Source: Acidobacteriota bacterium (lineage in GTDB: Bacteria; Acidobacteriota; Vicinamibacteria; Vicinamibacterales; UBA2999). Taken from it: DNA of 64,000 nt. A program made the translations under genes and the position numbers. Below the pieces are notes generated by a model. The model was given only the letters and a program-made list of their open reading frames with translations. It did no database searches and was not told the origin of the DNA. Every line of letters begins with the position of its first letter. The first letter of the stretch is position 1. This document shows positions 8,244 through 17,512 of this stretch, piece after piece. Where the stretch lies: assembly GCA_021730945.1 (NCBI GenBank), contig JAKFYH010000022.1, positions 62,001 to 126,000 on the forward strand, written 5' to 3'.

Positions 8244-9077
8244 TCAGGCGCCAAGGATGAAGCGCTCGATGGCCTGGGCCAGTCCGGCGTCGTCATTGGA
8301 GCCGGTCTGGTGAAAGCCGGCGTCCTTGAGTTCCGGTTCGGCGTTACCCATCACGACCCCGATGCCCGCCCACTCCAGCATGTCGCGATCGTTGTGGTTG
8401 TCGCCGACGGCCATCACGTCACCCTGCGCGATCCCGAACTGGCCGGCGACTTCCGCCAGCCCGGTGCCCTTGGTCGTGCCGGCGGCGCAGACGTCGACCA
8501 GCGAAAAGTCGCGCTGCGGGTACTCAGTGAGGGTCACCTCGAGGTGAGCGGCGACCACCTGCGCCGACAGGTGGGCCTGGATGGCGCGCATGGCCCGCAC
8601 GCCACCATTGAACGTGACCTGGACGGGGTCCTCGCTGACCGCGTCCTCCAGCCGGTCGACTGCCTGGATGATGGCGGCATTGCGCCGCATGAATCCGGCG
8701 CGATTGGGATGGCTCCAGTCCATGCGGTCGTACACCAGCTGGCCGGCGGCGGGCCGATCGAACACGCACGCCGCGTCGGGCCGCCACTCGAGAGTGGCGG
8801 CGAGCACGTCGCGCGCCACGGCCTGCGGCAGCAGCCGGCGCAGCAGGGTGTCACCCGAGCGCGTGCGGGCAATCGCCCCGTTGTAGACCAGCAGGGTCAG
8901 GTCGTCGGGCAGGGCCTCGAGCGCCTGCAGCGCGAAGTGGAAACTGCGGCCGGTGGCGATGACGATGCGGACCCCGGCCGCGGCGGCGCGATCAATGGCG
9001 GCGCGATTGGCCGGTGGCACACGGCCGGTGCTGTCGAGCAGAGTGCCGTCGATGTCGATGGCGAGCAGCCGGATCAA
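8244..9077 (-). CDS. Cof-type HAD hydrolase
   Basis: 277 aa. All HAD motifs are visible: motif I DIDGTLLD (residues 8-15), motif II ATGRS, motif III Lys in GTTKGTGL, and motif IV GDNHNDRDM. A C2-type cap lies between motifs II and III. Cof-type members dephosphorylate sugar phosphates, FMN or HMP-PP; the substrate cannot be predicted. The start is a TTG three bases after the stop of the upstream gene, so translation is probably coupled to that gene. Confidence 0.85.
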   Translation of the reverse strand: MIRLLAIDIDGTLLDSTGRVPPANRAAIDRAAAAGVRIVIATGRSFHFALQALEALPDDLTLLVYNGAIARTRSGDTLLRRLLPQAVARDVLAATLEWRPDAACVFDRPAAGQLVYDRMDWSHPNRAGFMRRNAAIIQAVDRLEDAVSEDPVQVTFNGGVRAMRAIQAHLSAQVVAAHLEVTLTEYPQRDFSLVDVCAAGTTKGTGLAEVAGQFGIAQGDVMAVGDNHNDRDMLEWAGIGVVMGNAEPELKDAGFHQTGSNDDAGLAQAIERFILGA

Positions 9078-9080
9078 TGG

Positions 9081-9512
9081 CTACTTGATCCGCTTCAGGA
9101 AGGCGGCGTAGGCGACGGCGTCCTGCTTCTTGAAGTGGGCGGCAAACTCGTTGCCGATCGCCTCAAGGTGCTGCAAGTAGCGGGGATCCTGGTAGGCCTC
9201 GCGCATCGAGGGCAGGTAGTCGCGCACTCGCTCCCACACCAGCAGCAGCTCGCGGCCGCTTTGAAAGAACAGCTCTTTGTTGAGCACGCCTGATGTCATG
9301 AATGACGCCACCAGATCCCAGTACGACGTGACCATGCGAACCGAGGCATTCTCGTCGCTGCCGCCGGGGGCCAGCTTGAGCAGCTCGTCGTAGCTCTTGG
9401 CCTTGCAGGTGGCGGTAAACCAGGCGCGGGCCTTCCGCATGCGCTCTTCGCGTCGCATTTCGTACAGGCGCAGGATCAGGTTGGCATCGTCATAGGTCGG
9501 TTTTTGCATCAT
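9081..9512 (-). CDS. Small conserved protein of unknown function (DUF4760-like)
   Basis: 143 aa starting MMQKPTYDDANLILRLYEMR; the second ATG (9509) is an equally good start. It is soluble and mostly alpha-helical, with no signal peptide or transmembrane segment. Conserved-looking parts are ENASVRMVTSYWDLVASFM, GVLNKELFFQSG and LVWERVRDYLPSMRE. It resembles small acidobacterial proteins sometimes labelled DUF4760, but I am not certain. It is divergent from odhA (48-bp gap) and directly upstream of the Cof phosphatase. Confidence 0.6.
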   Translation of the reverse strand: MMQKPTYDDANLILRLYEMRREERMRKARAWFTATCKAKSYDELLKLAPGGSDENASVRMVTSYWDLVASFMTSGVLNKELFFQSGRELLLVWERVRDYLPSMREAYQDPRYLQHLEAIGNEFAAHFKKQDAVAYAAFLKRIK

Positions 9513-9560
9513 TTTTTCGTCTCGTTCGCGGGCGCACGGCCCTGATAAAGTAAGAAGGTT
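9513..9560. promoter_or_regulatory. Divergent promoter region for sucA and the small minus-strand gene
   Basis: On the plus strand GATAAA (9544-9549) is a possible -10 box, followed by an AAGAAGG ribosome-binding site ending 2 nt before the sucA ATG. No -35 box can be recognised. Confidence 0.35.
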
Positions 9561-12404
9561 ATGAACCCGTGGGACCAGTTTACCGGGGCCAATGCGGGGT
9601 ATGTCTACGAGTTGTTCGAGCGCTACCAGCGCGATCCCTCGTCGGTGGACGAGGCGACCCGCCGGGCGTTTGCTACCTGGACGCCCGCCTTCCCCCACGA
9701 CCAACCAGCTGAGCGCCGGCCCGGGCCCGGGAGCACCGCGAACCGTGACACGGTATCGCCTGACCTGCAGGCCGGCATTGCCGCCTTCACGCTGGCCGGC
9801 AACATCCGCCGGTTCGGCCATCTTGCCGCCCGCCTCGACCCGCTGGGCTTCTACGATCCGATCGGCGATCCGTCACTGGCGGCGCAATCGCTCGGGCTGA
9901 CCAACGGCGTGCTGGAGCAGTTGCCGGCGTCGATCGTGTCAGGGCCGGTGGCCAGCGGGGCCGCCAACGCCCTGGAGGCGATTGAGCGCCTGCGCGCGAT
10001 CTACTGCTCGACCACCGGCCACGATTACAGCCATGTGTTCGTCCCCGAGGAACGCGTCTGGCTGCGCGAGGTCGTGGAGTCGGGCCGGTATCGGCCGCCG
10101 GTCGACCCCATTGATGCGGTCAAGCTGCTCGATCGCATTACCGAAGTGGAGACCTTCGAGCGCTTCCTGCACCGGACCTTCCCGGGCAAGACGCGCTTCT
10201 CGATTGAAGGCCTCGACATGATGATGCCGATCATCGACGAGATCATCCACGACGCGGCCGAGGGCGGCGTCCAGCACGTGATGATCGCGATGGCGCACCG
10301 CGGCCGCCTGAACGTGCTCGCGCACATCCTGCAGAAGCCGTACAGCCAGATCCTCGCCGAGTTCAAGGACCCGGTCTTCTCGAAGCAGCTCCGCGTCGAC
10401 CTGGGCTGGATGGGCGACGTGAAATATCACGCCGGCGCCCGCGTCGAAGCGCGGCCCGACGGCTTGCCCAAGCACGTGGTCGTCTCAATGCCGCCCAACC
10501 CGAGTCACCTGGAAGCGGTGGATCCGGTGTTGATCGGCATGGCGCGCGCGGCCGCGACGTCCGTGGACCACCGCGGACCGGCCGTGGTCGACAAGGGAAA
10601 GGTGCTGGCGATCCTCATCCACGGCGACTCGGCGTTCCCGGGCCAGGGGGTGGTCGCCGAGACCTTGAACCTGTCGCGGCTCGATGGCTACGACGTCGGC
10701 GGCACGATCCACATCATCGCCAACAACCAGCTGGGCTTCACCACCGATCCGGAAGAGTCGTTCAGTACCAGCTACGCCAGCGGCCTGGCGCGCGGCTTCA
10801 AGATTCCGATCACCCACGTCAACGCCGACGATCCGGTCGCCTGCATCGAGGCCGCCCGCCTGGCGATCGCCTATCGGCAGCGCTTCCAGCTCGACTACCT
10901 GATCGACCTGGTGGGCTACCGCCGCTACGGACATAACGAGGGCGACGAGCCGGCGTTCACGCAGCCGGCGGTCTATCAAATCGTCTCCGGACATCCGACC
11001 GTGCGCGAGCAGTACGCCCAAGCGCTGGTTGAGGCCGGCCAGATCACGTCGGCGCAGGCCGACGACCTGGTGAAGGCGCGCATGGCGGCGCTCGAGCAGG
11101 CCTATGCCGCCGTCAAGCCGGACCAGGACTACATCCCGCCAGTGCCGGAGGTGCCGCCGAGCGGTGCGGCGACCAAGGCACGAACCGCCCTGCCTCTCGC
11201 CCGTCTCGAAGCGCTCAACGCCGGGCTGTTGCAGCTCCCGGAGGGATTCACCGTGCACCGCAAGCTTGAGCGCGGGCGGGAACGGCGCCGGGCGATGTTT
11301 GCCGATCCGGCCGAGCGCTCGATCGACTGGGCGGCGGCCGAAGAGCTGGCGCTGGCGTCGATCCTGTCCGACGGCATCGCCATCCGCTTCACCGGCGAAG
11401 ATGTGGAGCGCGGCACCTTCAGCCACCGTCATGCGGTCTATCACGACGCCGTCAGCGGCGCCGAGCACGTGCCGCTGCAGGCGCTCGGCCAGGCGGCCGC
11501 GGCGTTCGAGATCCGCAACAGTCCGCTGAGCGAGTACGCCTGCGTGGGCTTCGAACTCGGTTACAGCTTGCAGGAACCCGGCCGGCTCGTGCTGTGGGAA
11601 GCGCAGTACGGGGACTTCATCAACGGCGCGCAGATCATCCTCGATGAGTACCTGACGTCGAGCCGGGCCAAGTGGGGCATGTCGCCGTCGTTGGTGCTGT
11701 TGCTGCCCCACGGCTACGAGGGGCAGGGGCCGGACCATTCGAGCGCGCGGCTCGAACGGTTCCTGAATGCCGCCGCCGACACCAACATGCGCGTGGTCAA
11801 CTGCACGACCGCCGCGCAGTACTTCCATGTGCTGCGGCGGCAGGCCCTGCTGCTCACGACCGATCCGCTGCCGCTGATCGTGATGACGCCCAAGAGCCTG
11901 CTGCGTCACGGCTTCACCGCGTCGGCCCCGGCCGAACTGGCGACCGGCAAGTTCCAGCAGGTGATCGACGACGAGCTGAGCCCGGCGCAGGCCGGGAAGG
12001 TGCGGCGCCTGGTGCTCTGCAGCGGGAAGGTCGCAGTCGACCTGTTGACCAGCGAGCAGCGCCAGGGCAATCCGAACGTGGCGATCGCCCGCGTGGAACA
12101 GCTCTACCCGTTTCCCGAGGCGGCCATCAACGAGACGCTGGCGCGTTATCCGAAACTCCGCGAGATCTGCTGGGTCCAGGAAGAGCCGGAGAACATGGGG
12201 GCGTGGGAGTTCGTGCGCCCGCAGCTTGAAGAACTGGCCGGCGGCCGCTGGCCGCTGCGCTATATCGGCCGGGCCCGCAATTCGAGCCCGTCGGAAGGCT
12301 CGTCGAGCTGGCATGCGGCGAACCAGCGCGCGATTGTCGAACAGGCCTTCGAAGCGAAGGCCGAACCCAGGGAACTCGATCGCGTCCTGTCGAAACAGGT
12401 CTAG
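9561..12404 (+). CDS. sucA: 2-oxoglutarate dehydrogenase E1 component
   Basis: 947 aa, close to the usual ~930. The N-terminal [20 protein letters not shown] is the segment that docks E1 onto the complex. The active-site and thiamine diphosphate regions are present: [64 protein letters not shown] and [13 protein letters not shown]-like [11 protein letters not shown]. The C-terminal transketolase-type domain reads [20 protein letters not shown]. It decarboxylates 2-oxoglutarate and passes succinyl to E2 in the TCA cycle. E2 follows 5 bp downstream; no E3 (lipoamide dehydrogenase) gene is in the window. Confidence 0.96.
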   Translation: MNPWDQFTGANAGYVYELFERYQRDPSSVDEATRRAFATWTPAFPHDQPAERRPGPGSTANRDTVSPDLQAGIAAFTLAGNIRRFGHLAARLDPLGFYDPIGDPSLAAQSLGLTNGVLEQLPASIVSGPVASGAANALEAIERLRAIYCSTTGHDYSHVFVPEERVWLREVVESGRYRPPVDPIDAVKLLDRITEVETFERFLHRTFPGKTRFSIEGLDMMMPIIDEIIHDAAEGGVQHVMIAMAHRGRLNVLAHILQKPYSQILAEFKDPVFSKQLRVDLGWMGDVKYHAGARVEARPDGLPKHVVVSMPPNPSHLEAVDPVLIGMARAAATSVDHRGPAVVDKGKVLAILIHGDSAFPGQGVVAETLNLSRLDGYDVGGTIHIIANNQLGFTTDPEESFSTSYASGLARGFKIPITHVNADDPVACIEAARLAIAYRQRFQLDYLIDLVGYRRYGHNEGDEPAFTQPAVYQIVSGHPTVREQYAQALVEAGQITSAQADDLVKARMAALEQAYAAVKPDQDYIPPVPEVPPSGAATKARTALPLARLEALNAGLLQLPEGFTVHRKLERGRERRRAMFADPAERSIDWAAAEELALASILSDGIAIRFTGEDVERGTFSHRHAVYHDAVSGAEHVPLQALGQAAAAFEIRNSPLSEYACVGFELGYSLQEPGRLVLWEAQYGDFINGAQIILDEYLTSSRAKWGMSPSLVLLLPHGYEGQGPDHSSARLERFLNAAADTNMRVVNCTTAAQYFHVLRRQALLLTTDPLPLIVMTPKSLLRHGFTASAPAELATGKFQQVIDDELSPAQAGKVRRLVLCSGKVAVDLLTSEQRQGNPNVAIARVEQLYPFPEAAINETLARYPKLREICWVQEEPENMGAWEFVRPQLEELAGGRWPLRYIGRARNSSPSEGSSSWHAANQRAIVEQAFEAKAEPRELDRVLSKQV

Positions 12405-12409
12405 GAAAT

Positions 12410-13672
12410 ATGGCAACCAACATCGTGGTACCGGAACTTGGCGAGTCGGTGGTCGAAGCGCGCGTCGCGAAGTGGCTGAAGCAGCCCGGCGACAGCGTGA
12501 TCGCCGGCGATGCGCTCGTGGAACTCGAAACCGAGAAGATCGACCTCGAGGTGAGCGCGGACCGGGCCGGCGTCCTCGGCGCCATCAAACACCAGGAAGG
12601 CGCCGACGTGAAGGTGGGCGAGGTGCTGGCGGTCCTGGAGGAAGCCGGCACCGCGTCTGAGGTGTCCGCCTCCGCGGCCGCAGGCCGCTCCGGCGAGACC
12701 TCGCCGAAGCTCGCCAGTAGCCCGGCGAGCGAAGGCGGGTCAAAGGGTGATGTGCCGGAGGTGCCCAGTGCTGCGGCCACGGACCGAAAAGCCACACCTG
12801 CGGCCAAGAACGCCGCGAAGATTCACGATGTGAAGCTGGATTCCGTGCAGACGTCCGGTTCACGGGTCACCAAGCAGGACGTGCTGAAAGCCAGCGCACC
12901 GGCGGCCGCACCCAAGGCACCCACCCCGGCACCCAAGGCACCGTCCGCACCCAAGGCGCCGGTGATGGGCGACCGCGGTGAAACCCGCGAGCGCATGAGC
13001 AAGCGGCGAGCGACCATCGCCAGGCGCCTGGTGGAGGCGCAGCAGACCGCGGCGATGCTGACCACGTTCAACGAAGTGGACATGACTGCGCTGATGGCGT
13101 TGCGCGAGCGGCGCAAGGAAGCGTTCCTCAAGAAGCATGGCGTCAGCGTCGGTATCGCCTCGTTCTTCGTCCAGGCCGCGATTGGCGCGCTCAAGGCCTT
13201 TCCGCAAATCAATGCCGAGATCCAGGGCGACGAGATCGTCCTCAAGCAGTACTACGACATCGGCATGGCGGTCGGTGCCGAGGGCGGCCTGGTGGTGCCG
13301 GTGCTGCGAGACGCCGACCGGATGGGCTTTGCCGGCATTGAGCTGGGCATCCGCGACTTCGCCGCCCGCGCCAAGGATGGATCGCTGACCCTCGACGACC
13401 TGAAGGGCGGCACGTTCACCATTACCAATGGCGGCGTGTTCGGCTCGCTGATGAGCACGCCTATTCTCAATCCGCCGCAGGTTGGCATTCTCGGTTTGCA
13501 CAAGATCGCCGACCGTGCCGTGCCGATCAACGGCCAGGTCGTGATCCGGCCCATGATGTACCTGGCCTTGAGCTACGACCACCGGCTGGTGGATGGCCGT
13601 GAAGCGGTGCAGTTCCTCGTCAAGATCAAGGAATACATCGAAGACCCGGCCTGGATGCTGCTCGACGCGTAG
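12410..13672 (+). CDS. sucB: Dihydrolipoamide succinyltransferase, E2 of 2-oxoglutarate dehydrogenase
   Basis: 420 aa. The N-terminal lipoyl domain (1-77) has the lipoylation site ETEKIDLEV (Lys about 43). A linker of about 80-120, rich in Ser/Ala/Gly, is followed by an E3-binding domain (about 125-162, [15 protein letters not shown] then [11 protein letters not shown]). A second Ala-Pro-Lys linker leads to the catalytic domain (about 190-420). The active site is [13 protein letters not shown], the HxxxDG motif of CoA acyltransferases. It transfers succinyl from lipoyl-Lys to CoA. The first linker is partly encoded by a palindromic repeat (12702-12737). It is co-transcribed with sucA. Confidence 0.96.
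   Translation: MATNIVVPELGESVVEARVAKWLKQPGDSVIAGDALVELETEKIDLEVSADRAGVLGAIKHQEGADVKVGEVLAVLEEAGTASEVSASAAAGRSGETSPKLASSPASEGGSKGDVPEVPSAAATDRKATPAAKNAAKIHDVKLDSVQTSGSRVTKQDVLKASAPAAAPKAPTPAPKAPSAPKAPVMGDRGETRERMSKRRATIARRLVEAQQTAAMLTTFNEVDMTALMALRERRKEAFLKKHGVSVGIASFFVQAAIGALKAFPQINAEIQGDEIVLKQYYDIGMAVGAEGGLVVPVLRDADRMGFAGIELGIRDFAARAKDGSLTLDDLKGGTFTITNGGVFGSLMSTPILNPPQVGILGLHKIADRAVPINGQVVIRPMMYLALSYDHRLVDGREAVQFLVKIKEYIEDPAWMLLDA
12702..12737. repeat. Inverted repeat inside the sucB linker
   Basis: CGCC-gaa-GCTCGCC, 8-nt loop, GGCGAGC-gaa-GGCG: both stems are perfect with a symmetrical gaa/gaa internal loop. It encodes part of the flexible linker between the lipoyl and E3-binding domains, where extra residues are tolerated. 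Confidence 0.6.
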
Positions 13673-13675
13673 AAT
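13670..13675 (+). promoter_or_regulatory. -10-like box before the thymidylate kinase gene
   Basis: TAGAAT overlaps the sucB stop codon and ends 9 nt before ATG 13685. A GGAGG abuts the ATG with no spacing, so its use as a normal ribosome-binding site is doubtful. Confidence 0.4.
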
Positions 13676-13684
13676 GGCCGGAGG

Positions 13685-14440
13685 ATGGCGCGAACAGCAA
13701 CCGGCCGGCCGCTCACGCGGCAAATCGCCCAGCGTGACGCCGGCCGCGGCCTGCTGATTGCGTTCGAGGGCGCGGACGGCTCGGGCAAGACCACCCAGCG
13801 CAAGCTGCTTCAGCGGTGGCTTGAGAGCCGCGGCAACGAGGTCGTCTCGACCCGCTGGGCCTCGTCGCCACTGATCAAGCCGCTGCTCAAGTCCCGCAAG
13901 CGCGTGCGCACACTGTCGACCGAGGAGTACTCGTTGCTGCATGCCGTCGATTTCCGGCACCGCATCGAGACGTCAATCCTGCCGGCTTTGTGGGCCGGCA
14001 AGACCGTGCTGGCCGACCGTTACCTCTTCACGGCGCTGGCGCGCGACGCCGCCCGGGGGCTCGACCTCGACTGGCTGCTGCATGCCTATTCCCCGCTGCT
14101 CTGGCCGGATCTGGTGATCTACTTTTCGATGACCCCGGAGGATTCGCAGCGCCGCATCGCCTCGACCCGCTCGCCGGGTTTCTACGAGGCAGGCCAGGAC
14201 GTGACCGGCATCGACGATCCGCTGGCCAGCTACGGCCGCTTCGTCGATCGCGTGGTCACCGAGTACGAGAACCTGGCCACGGTATTCAAGTTCGTCACCG
14301 TCGACGCCAGCGAGGCCGTCTACCAACAGCACAAACGGGTGCGCGAGCTGGTCGAATCCGCCGCGAAGCGGCCCTGGCCGGTGTTCAGCAAGGACGCATT
14401 GGAAGAATGGCTGCGACAACCAAACACCCCGCCCGCCTGA
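13685..14440 (+). CDS. Thymidylate kinase family protein
   Basis: 251 aa; the usual length is about 210, the extra being about 18 residues at the N-terminus and a C-terminal tail. The Walker A motif FEGADGSGKTTQ is at about 27-38, the DR(Y/H) substrate motif is ADRYLFTALARD, and a helical lid region includes DSQRRIASTR. The known reaction is ATP plus dTMP to dTDP. The middle region (STEEYSLLHAVDFRHRIE) differs from canonical Tmk, so it may act on another nucleotide. It overlaps by 34 nt a downstream paralogue that lacks the key motifs. Confidence 0.85.
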   Translation: MARTATGRPLTRQIAQRDAGRGLLIAFEGADGSGKTTQRKLLQRWLESRGNEVVSTRWASSPLIKPLLKSRKRVRTLSTEEYSLLHAVDFRHRIETSILPALWAGKTVLADRYLFTALARDAARGLDLDWLLHAYSPLLWPDLVIYFSMTPEDSQRRIASTRSPGFYEAGQDVTGIDDPLASYGRFVDRVVTEYENLATVFKFVTVDASEAVYQQHKRVRELVESAAKRPWPVFSKDALEEWLRQPNTPPA

Positions 14441-15069
14441 TTGCCGTCGATGGCTCGCGCGGCGCCGACGTCGCCAGGTCGGCCGACCATCTGGCCACCG
14501 CGCTGCGCGACCGCGGCGTCACGTGTGTCATCAGCCGCTGGGACGCGTCGGGGCTGTTCGGTGAACTGGCGCAGGCCGGGGCCAGCGCCACCGCCTCACC
14601 TCGCACTCTTTCGTTGGTCTACGCCGCCGACCTCGCCTTCCGTCTGCGCTGGGAGATTCGCGCCGCCCTCGCATCCGGCCAGGTGGTGATCGCCGCGCCA
14701 TACGTCGAAACCGCGGTCGCCCTTGGTGCCGGTTGCGGACTGCCGGAGCAGTGGTTGCGGGAGCTCTTGCGATTTGCGGCGCCGCCTGACCTTTACGGCC
14801 TGGCGCGCGAACGCAAGCTTGACCGCGGCTGGAAGCCACGGCTCGATCGGGGATATCCGGAATACTGCGCCGCCCTCACCGGGCCGGCGACGCGCAGGCG
14901 GCCGGCCCGTTCGCGCGCCGCGGTGATCGCCAGGCTGGAGTCGGCGCCGGGGCGGCCGATCTATGCCCTGGCCGGTGATGGGATCGACAAGGCGGCCACG
15001 GCCGTCATTGGCAACCCTCCGGGCGCGTCGTCCCCACGGTCTTCGCGACCTCGCACCGCACGTAAGTAA
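14407..15069 (+). CDS. Degenerate thymidylate kinase paralogue (predicted pseudokinase)
   Basis: 220 aa from ATG 14407, which is preceded by GGAAGA and overlaps the active paralogue by 34 nt. Its first 140 residues align by eye with the upstream kinase: LIAVDGSRGADVAR replaces LIAFEGADGSGKTT, and VIAAPYVETAVA replaces VLADRYLFTALA. The P-loop Lys and Ser/Thr and the Asp-Arg motif are all gone, while the fold pattern (SRWDASG, YAADLAFRLRWEI) is kept. The C-terminal Arg/Pro-rich tail overlaps the 3' end of the convergent CotH gene by 65 bp. It is likely a non-catalytic partner or regulator of the upstream kinase (inference). Confidence 0.65.
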   Translation: MAATTKHPARLIAVDGSRGADVARSADHLATALRDRGVTCVISRWDASGLFGELAQAGASATASPRTLSLVYAADLAFRLRWEIRAALASGQVVIAAPYVETAVALGAGCGLPEQWLRELLRFAAPPDLYGLARERKLDRGWKPRLDRGYPEYCAALTGPATRRRPARSRAAVIARLESAPGRPIYALAGDGIDKAATAVIGNPPGASSPRSSRPRTARK

Positions 15070-16240
15070 CCCGAGCCGGCGTGAACGCCAGCATCACGCC
15101 GCGAGCGGCCTCGTGTTCGGCATTGGTGTACGGCTTGACCGGGTCGGTCTGCATCGCCTCCGCGATCATCGCCAACTGGCGCTCGACCTCCGCCGCCATC
15201 CACTGGCTGGCATCGCTGGCAGCCTCCTGCAGCACGCTGAAATACTGTTCGCTGAATACCGGGAACTGGAGGACGGTCCGCGTCAGGAGGTTGTCGCTGA
15301 GCCGGGTCGTGATCTGGAAGTCGGGCGCTAGAAACGCGTTGTCCTCGTCCCAGGCAATGAAGACGTGCGTCGTGCTGTCCTCTAACCGGTAGAAGTAGAA
15401 GTTGTTCATCCCGTCGTAGCCGTTGAAGCCGTCGTTTTGTGCCACGAAATTCTGGACCGCGATGTAGCGGACAAACGCCGGGAGATCGAGCAGGGCGCCG
15501 ACCGTGCTCACGTAGCTGTCTGACGAGACCGTGTTGACCAGCCGCACCAGCTCCTCGATCGGCCCCCAGATGGTCGCGTCGCTCTTGGTCTCGTTGGTCT
15601 TGATGTCGAATCGTTCCTTGTAGGGCTCGAGATCGGGACCTGGGTAGTCGAACCGCCACGGGCTGCCGAGCACGTAGTTATATTCAAAGAGATAGCCGTC
15701 GTTCTGGAGGTTGTCGCCGATGCTGCCAAACGCCCGGCCCAACATCGTCTTGTCGACCGATTCGACCAGCGCGTAGAGGCCGGCGTAGCTGCCGTTGACA
15801 TACAGGCGCGTGTGCGTTTCGCGCGGTGCGGGAATGCCCAGGCGGGCGAAGAAACGCATCGCCACGGTCTCCCTTACACCTGAGGCGTCCTGGGTGAGGT
15901 TGTCGAGCACGAACGACTTGAGTCCGAGAAACGTCTGGTCGGTCGCGTAGCGATCGAAGTCGATGCGCAGGCCGGGCTTGGTGCCGCTGCGCGACCCGAG
16001 GCCCCGCGAGCGCACGCCGACATTGCGGACTGTCTGGCCATTCCAGGTCACGTCCACCGGATAGTAGGTGTTCTCCTGGAAGGCGGCCTTGAGCTTGGAC
16101 CAGTCCGACGAATTCATCCACAGGTCGACCCGCTGCAGGGTTTCCGGGTTGAAGAAATCATCGGCGGTCTGTGCCGCGGCACCGCCCGACGTGCACACCA
16201 GCACCGCCACGGCCAGGAGCCACCGGTGGGGCGTCGTCAT
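15005..16240 (-). CDS. Secreted CotH-type protein kinase family protein
   Basis: 411 aa. The signal peptide is LLAVAVLVCTSGGAAAQ. CotH features: FFNPETLQRVDLWMNSSDWSKL at the N-terminus, VGVRSRGLGSRSGTKPGLRI, ETHTRLYVNGSYAGLYALVE (the conserved nucleotide-binding region) and, in the catalytic part, NNFYFYR followed by FIAWDEDNAF. Bacillus CotH is an atypical kinase that phosphorylates coat proteins; bacterial homologues also sit beside DUF4956 and polyphosphate polymerase genes. This is the last gene of a minus-strand operon with the porin 18 bp upstream. Confidence 0.88.
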   Translation of the reverse strand: MTTPHRWLLAVAVLVCTSGGAAAQTADDFFNPETLQRVDLWMNSSDWSKLKAAFQENTYYPVDVTWNGQTVRNVGVRSRGLGSRSGTKPGLRIDFDRYATDQTFLGLKSFVLDNLTQDASGVRETVAMRFFARLGIPAPRETHTRLYVNGSYAGLYALVESVDKTMLGRAFGSIGDNLQNDGYLFEYNYVLGSPWRFDYPGPDLEPYKERFDIKTNETKSDATIWGPIEELVRLVNTVSSDSYVSTVGALLDLPAFVRYIAVQNFVAQNDGFNGYDGMNNFYFYRLEDSTTHVFIAWDEDNAFLAPDFQITTRLSDNLLTRTVLQFPVFSEQYFSVLQEAASDASQWMAAEVERQLAMIAEAMQTDPVKPYTNAEHEAARGVMLAFTPARVTYVRCEVAKTVGTTRPEGCQ

Positions 16241-16258
16241 CTGCCTATCCTGAGGGAA

Positions 16259-17512
16259 TCAGAAGACAACTTGCAACCTCACAAGCCCGGACCAATACGA
16301 GGCGGTCCCCGGCTCGGGTGAGCGCGCTTTGTCGGCGAACTCCTCGTGAATGGCGTTGGTTATCACGCGTACCCAGCGGTTCGGCATCCAGTTCACGCCC
16401 AGCGTCCACACCTGGTCGGAGTTCGGCAGCAGAAAATCGGCGCGGGGATTGGTAAAGGCCGTGCCGGTAGTGGCCGCACTGCGCAACTCCAACTGATCGT
16501 AGCGCGCGCCCAGCTCGATGGCGCCGACTCCGCCCTGAAACAACGGGCGGCGCGGTGAGACATTGCCGCCCTTGCTTTCGCCGGTCACAAACCAGGTGCC
16601 GCTCACGTACCAGCCGGTCGCGATCAGGTCTGACAAATCCTCATTGCGGTTGCTTTGACCAAGCCGTTGCTCGCGCGACTGCATCCACTCCGCCTTCAGG
16701 CCGGTCGGTCCGGGCGTCCACTCGAACTGCGCACCGAAGCGTTGACGCCGGCCCTTGACGTAGACCGGATCAAAGAAGTTCGCAGTCCCCCACGCCGATT
16801 CGCCGCGCAGGCTGTTCAACCCTTCGGGCACGGCGGCATTGGTGTAGGCGACGCCGAAACTCGCGCTCTGGAACCGGCGAGGAACCGGCAGGGCACGCAG
16901 CAGTTCGCCGGTCAGGCGCGCCGCGTACGACGGACCGACGTGCGCCGGATCGTCGCCGGTGTCGACAAACTGCGGCTCCTTCAGCTCCCCGTTGTCGCCA
17001 TCGTCGTCGAACACGCCGGCCTCGTAGCCAAGACGGCCAACTTCGCCGTAGGCCATGACGCCACGGTCGCGCGCCGGCGCGATGGTCGATGATGCCAGGC
17101 TGCGATTGGCGAAATCGAGGTCGGTGGTGCCGGTGTTCTGCTCCAGTCCGAACGGCATCTTGAACCGGCCGGCCTTGACGCGAAGGACGTCGAACGTGGA
17201 CCAGTTGAGGTAGACGTCCTTCCAGTCGCCGAACTTGCCGTCCTGGTCGATGGCCCGCTCGATCTCGTAGTCGAAGTGCCTGGTGAGATCGCCCTTGAGC
17301 CCGACGCGCGCCGTGCGGAAGTCGTAGACCTCTTCGTCGATCTCGGGATCGAACCGGCGCCAGTCCAGCTGCAGCTTGGCCCGGATCTCCAGTGTGATGT
17401 CGTCGCCGAACACGAGCTTTGGCCGGTTGTCCCAGACCAGGCCGCGCGGGTCCTGCGCCGCCGCGCGAGTGGCAGCGCCAAGCACCAACATCGTCAACAG
17501 AATCGTCCTCAT
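16259..17512 (-). CDS. OprO/OprP-type phosphate-selective porin
   Basis: 417 aa starting at ATG 17512 with signal peptide MRTILLTMLVLGAATRAAA. This start overlaps the TGA of the upstream gene (ATGA), and a longer open frame upstream lies inside that gene. The rest is a 16-strand-type barrel with porin O/P hallmarks: the coiled segment VYDFRTARVGLKGDL, the DWKDVYLNW strand, RVKAGRFKMPFGLEQ and the C-terminal VQVVF-type ending (RLQVVF). Pseudomonas OprP takes up phosphate and OprO pyrophosphate/polyphosphate. Its place beside DUF4956 and CotH genes points to phosphate or polyphosphate handling (inference). Confidence 0.88.
   Translation of the reverse strand: MRTILLTMLVLGAATRAAAQDPRGLVWDNRPKLVFGDDITLEIRAKLQLDWRRFDPEIDEEVYDFRTARVGLKGDLTRHFDYEIERAIDQDGKFGDWKDVYLNWSTFDVLRVKAGRFKMPFGLEQNTGTTDLDFANRSLASSTIAPARDRGVMAYGEVGRLGYEAGVFDDDGDNGELKEPQFVDTGDDPAHVGPSYAARLTGELLRALPVPRRFQSASFGVAYTNAAVPEGLNSLRGESAWGTANFFDPVYVKGRRQRFGAQFEWTPGPTGLKAEWMQSREQRLGQSNRNEDLSDLIATGWYVSGTWFVTGESKGGNVSPRRPLFQGGVGAIELGARYDQLELRSAATTGTAFTNPRADFLLPNSDQVWTLGVNWMPNRWVRVITNAIHEEFADKARSPEPGTASYWSGLVRLQVVF

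Noticed and set aside
10485-12416. 643-codon antisense frame opposite sucA
   Set aside because: No recognisable motif; sucA is certain on the other strand.
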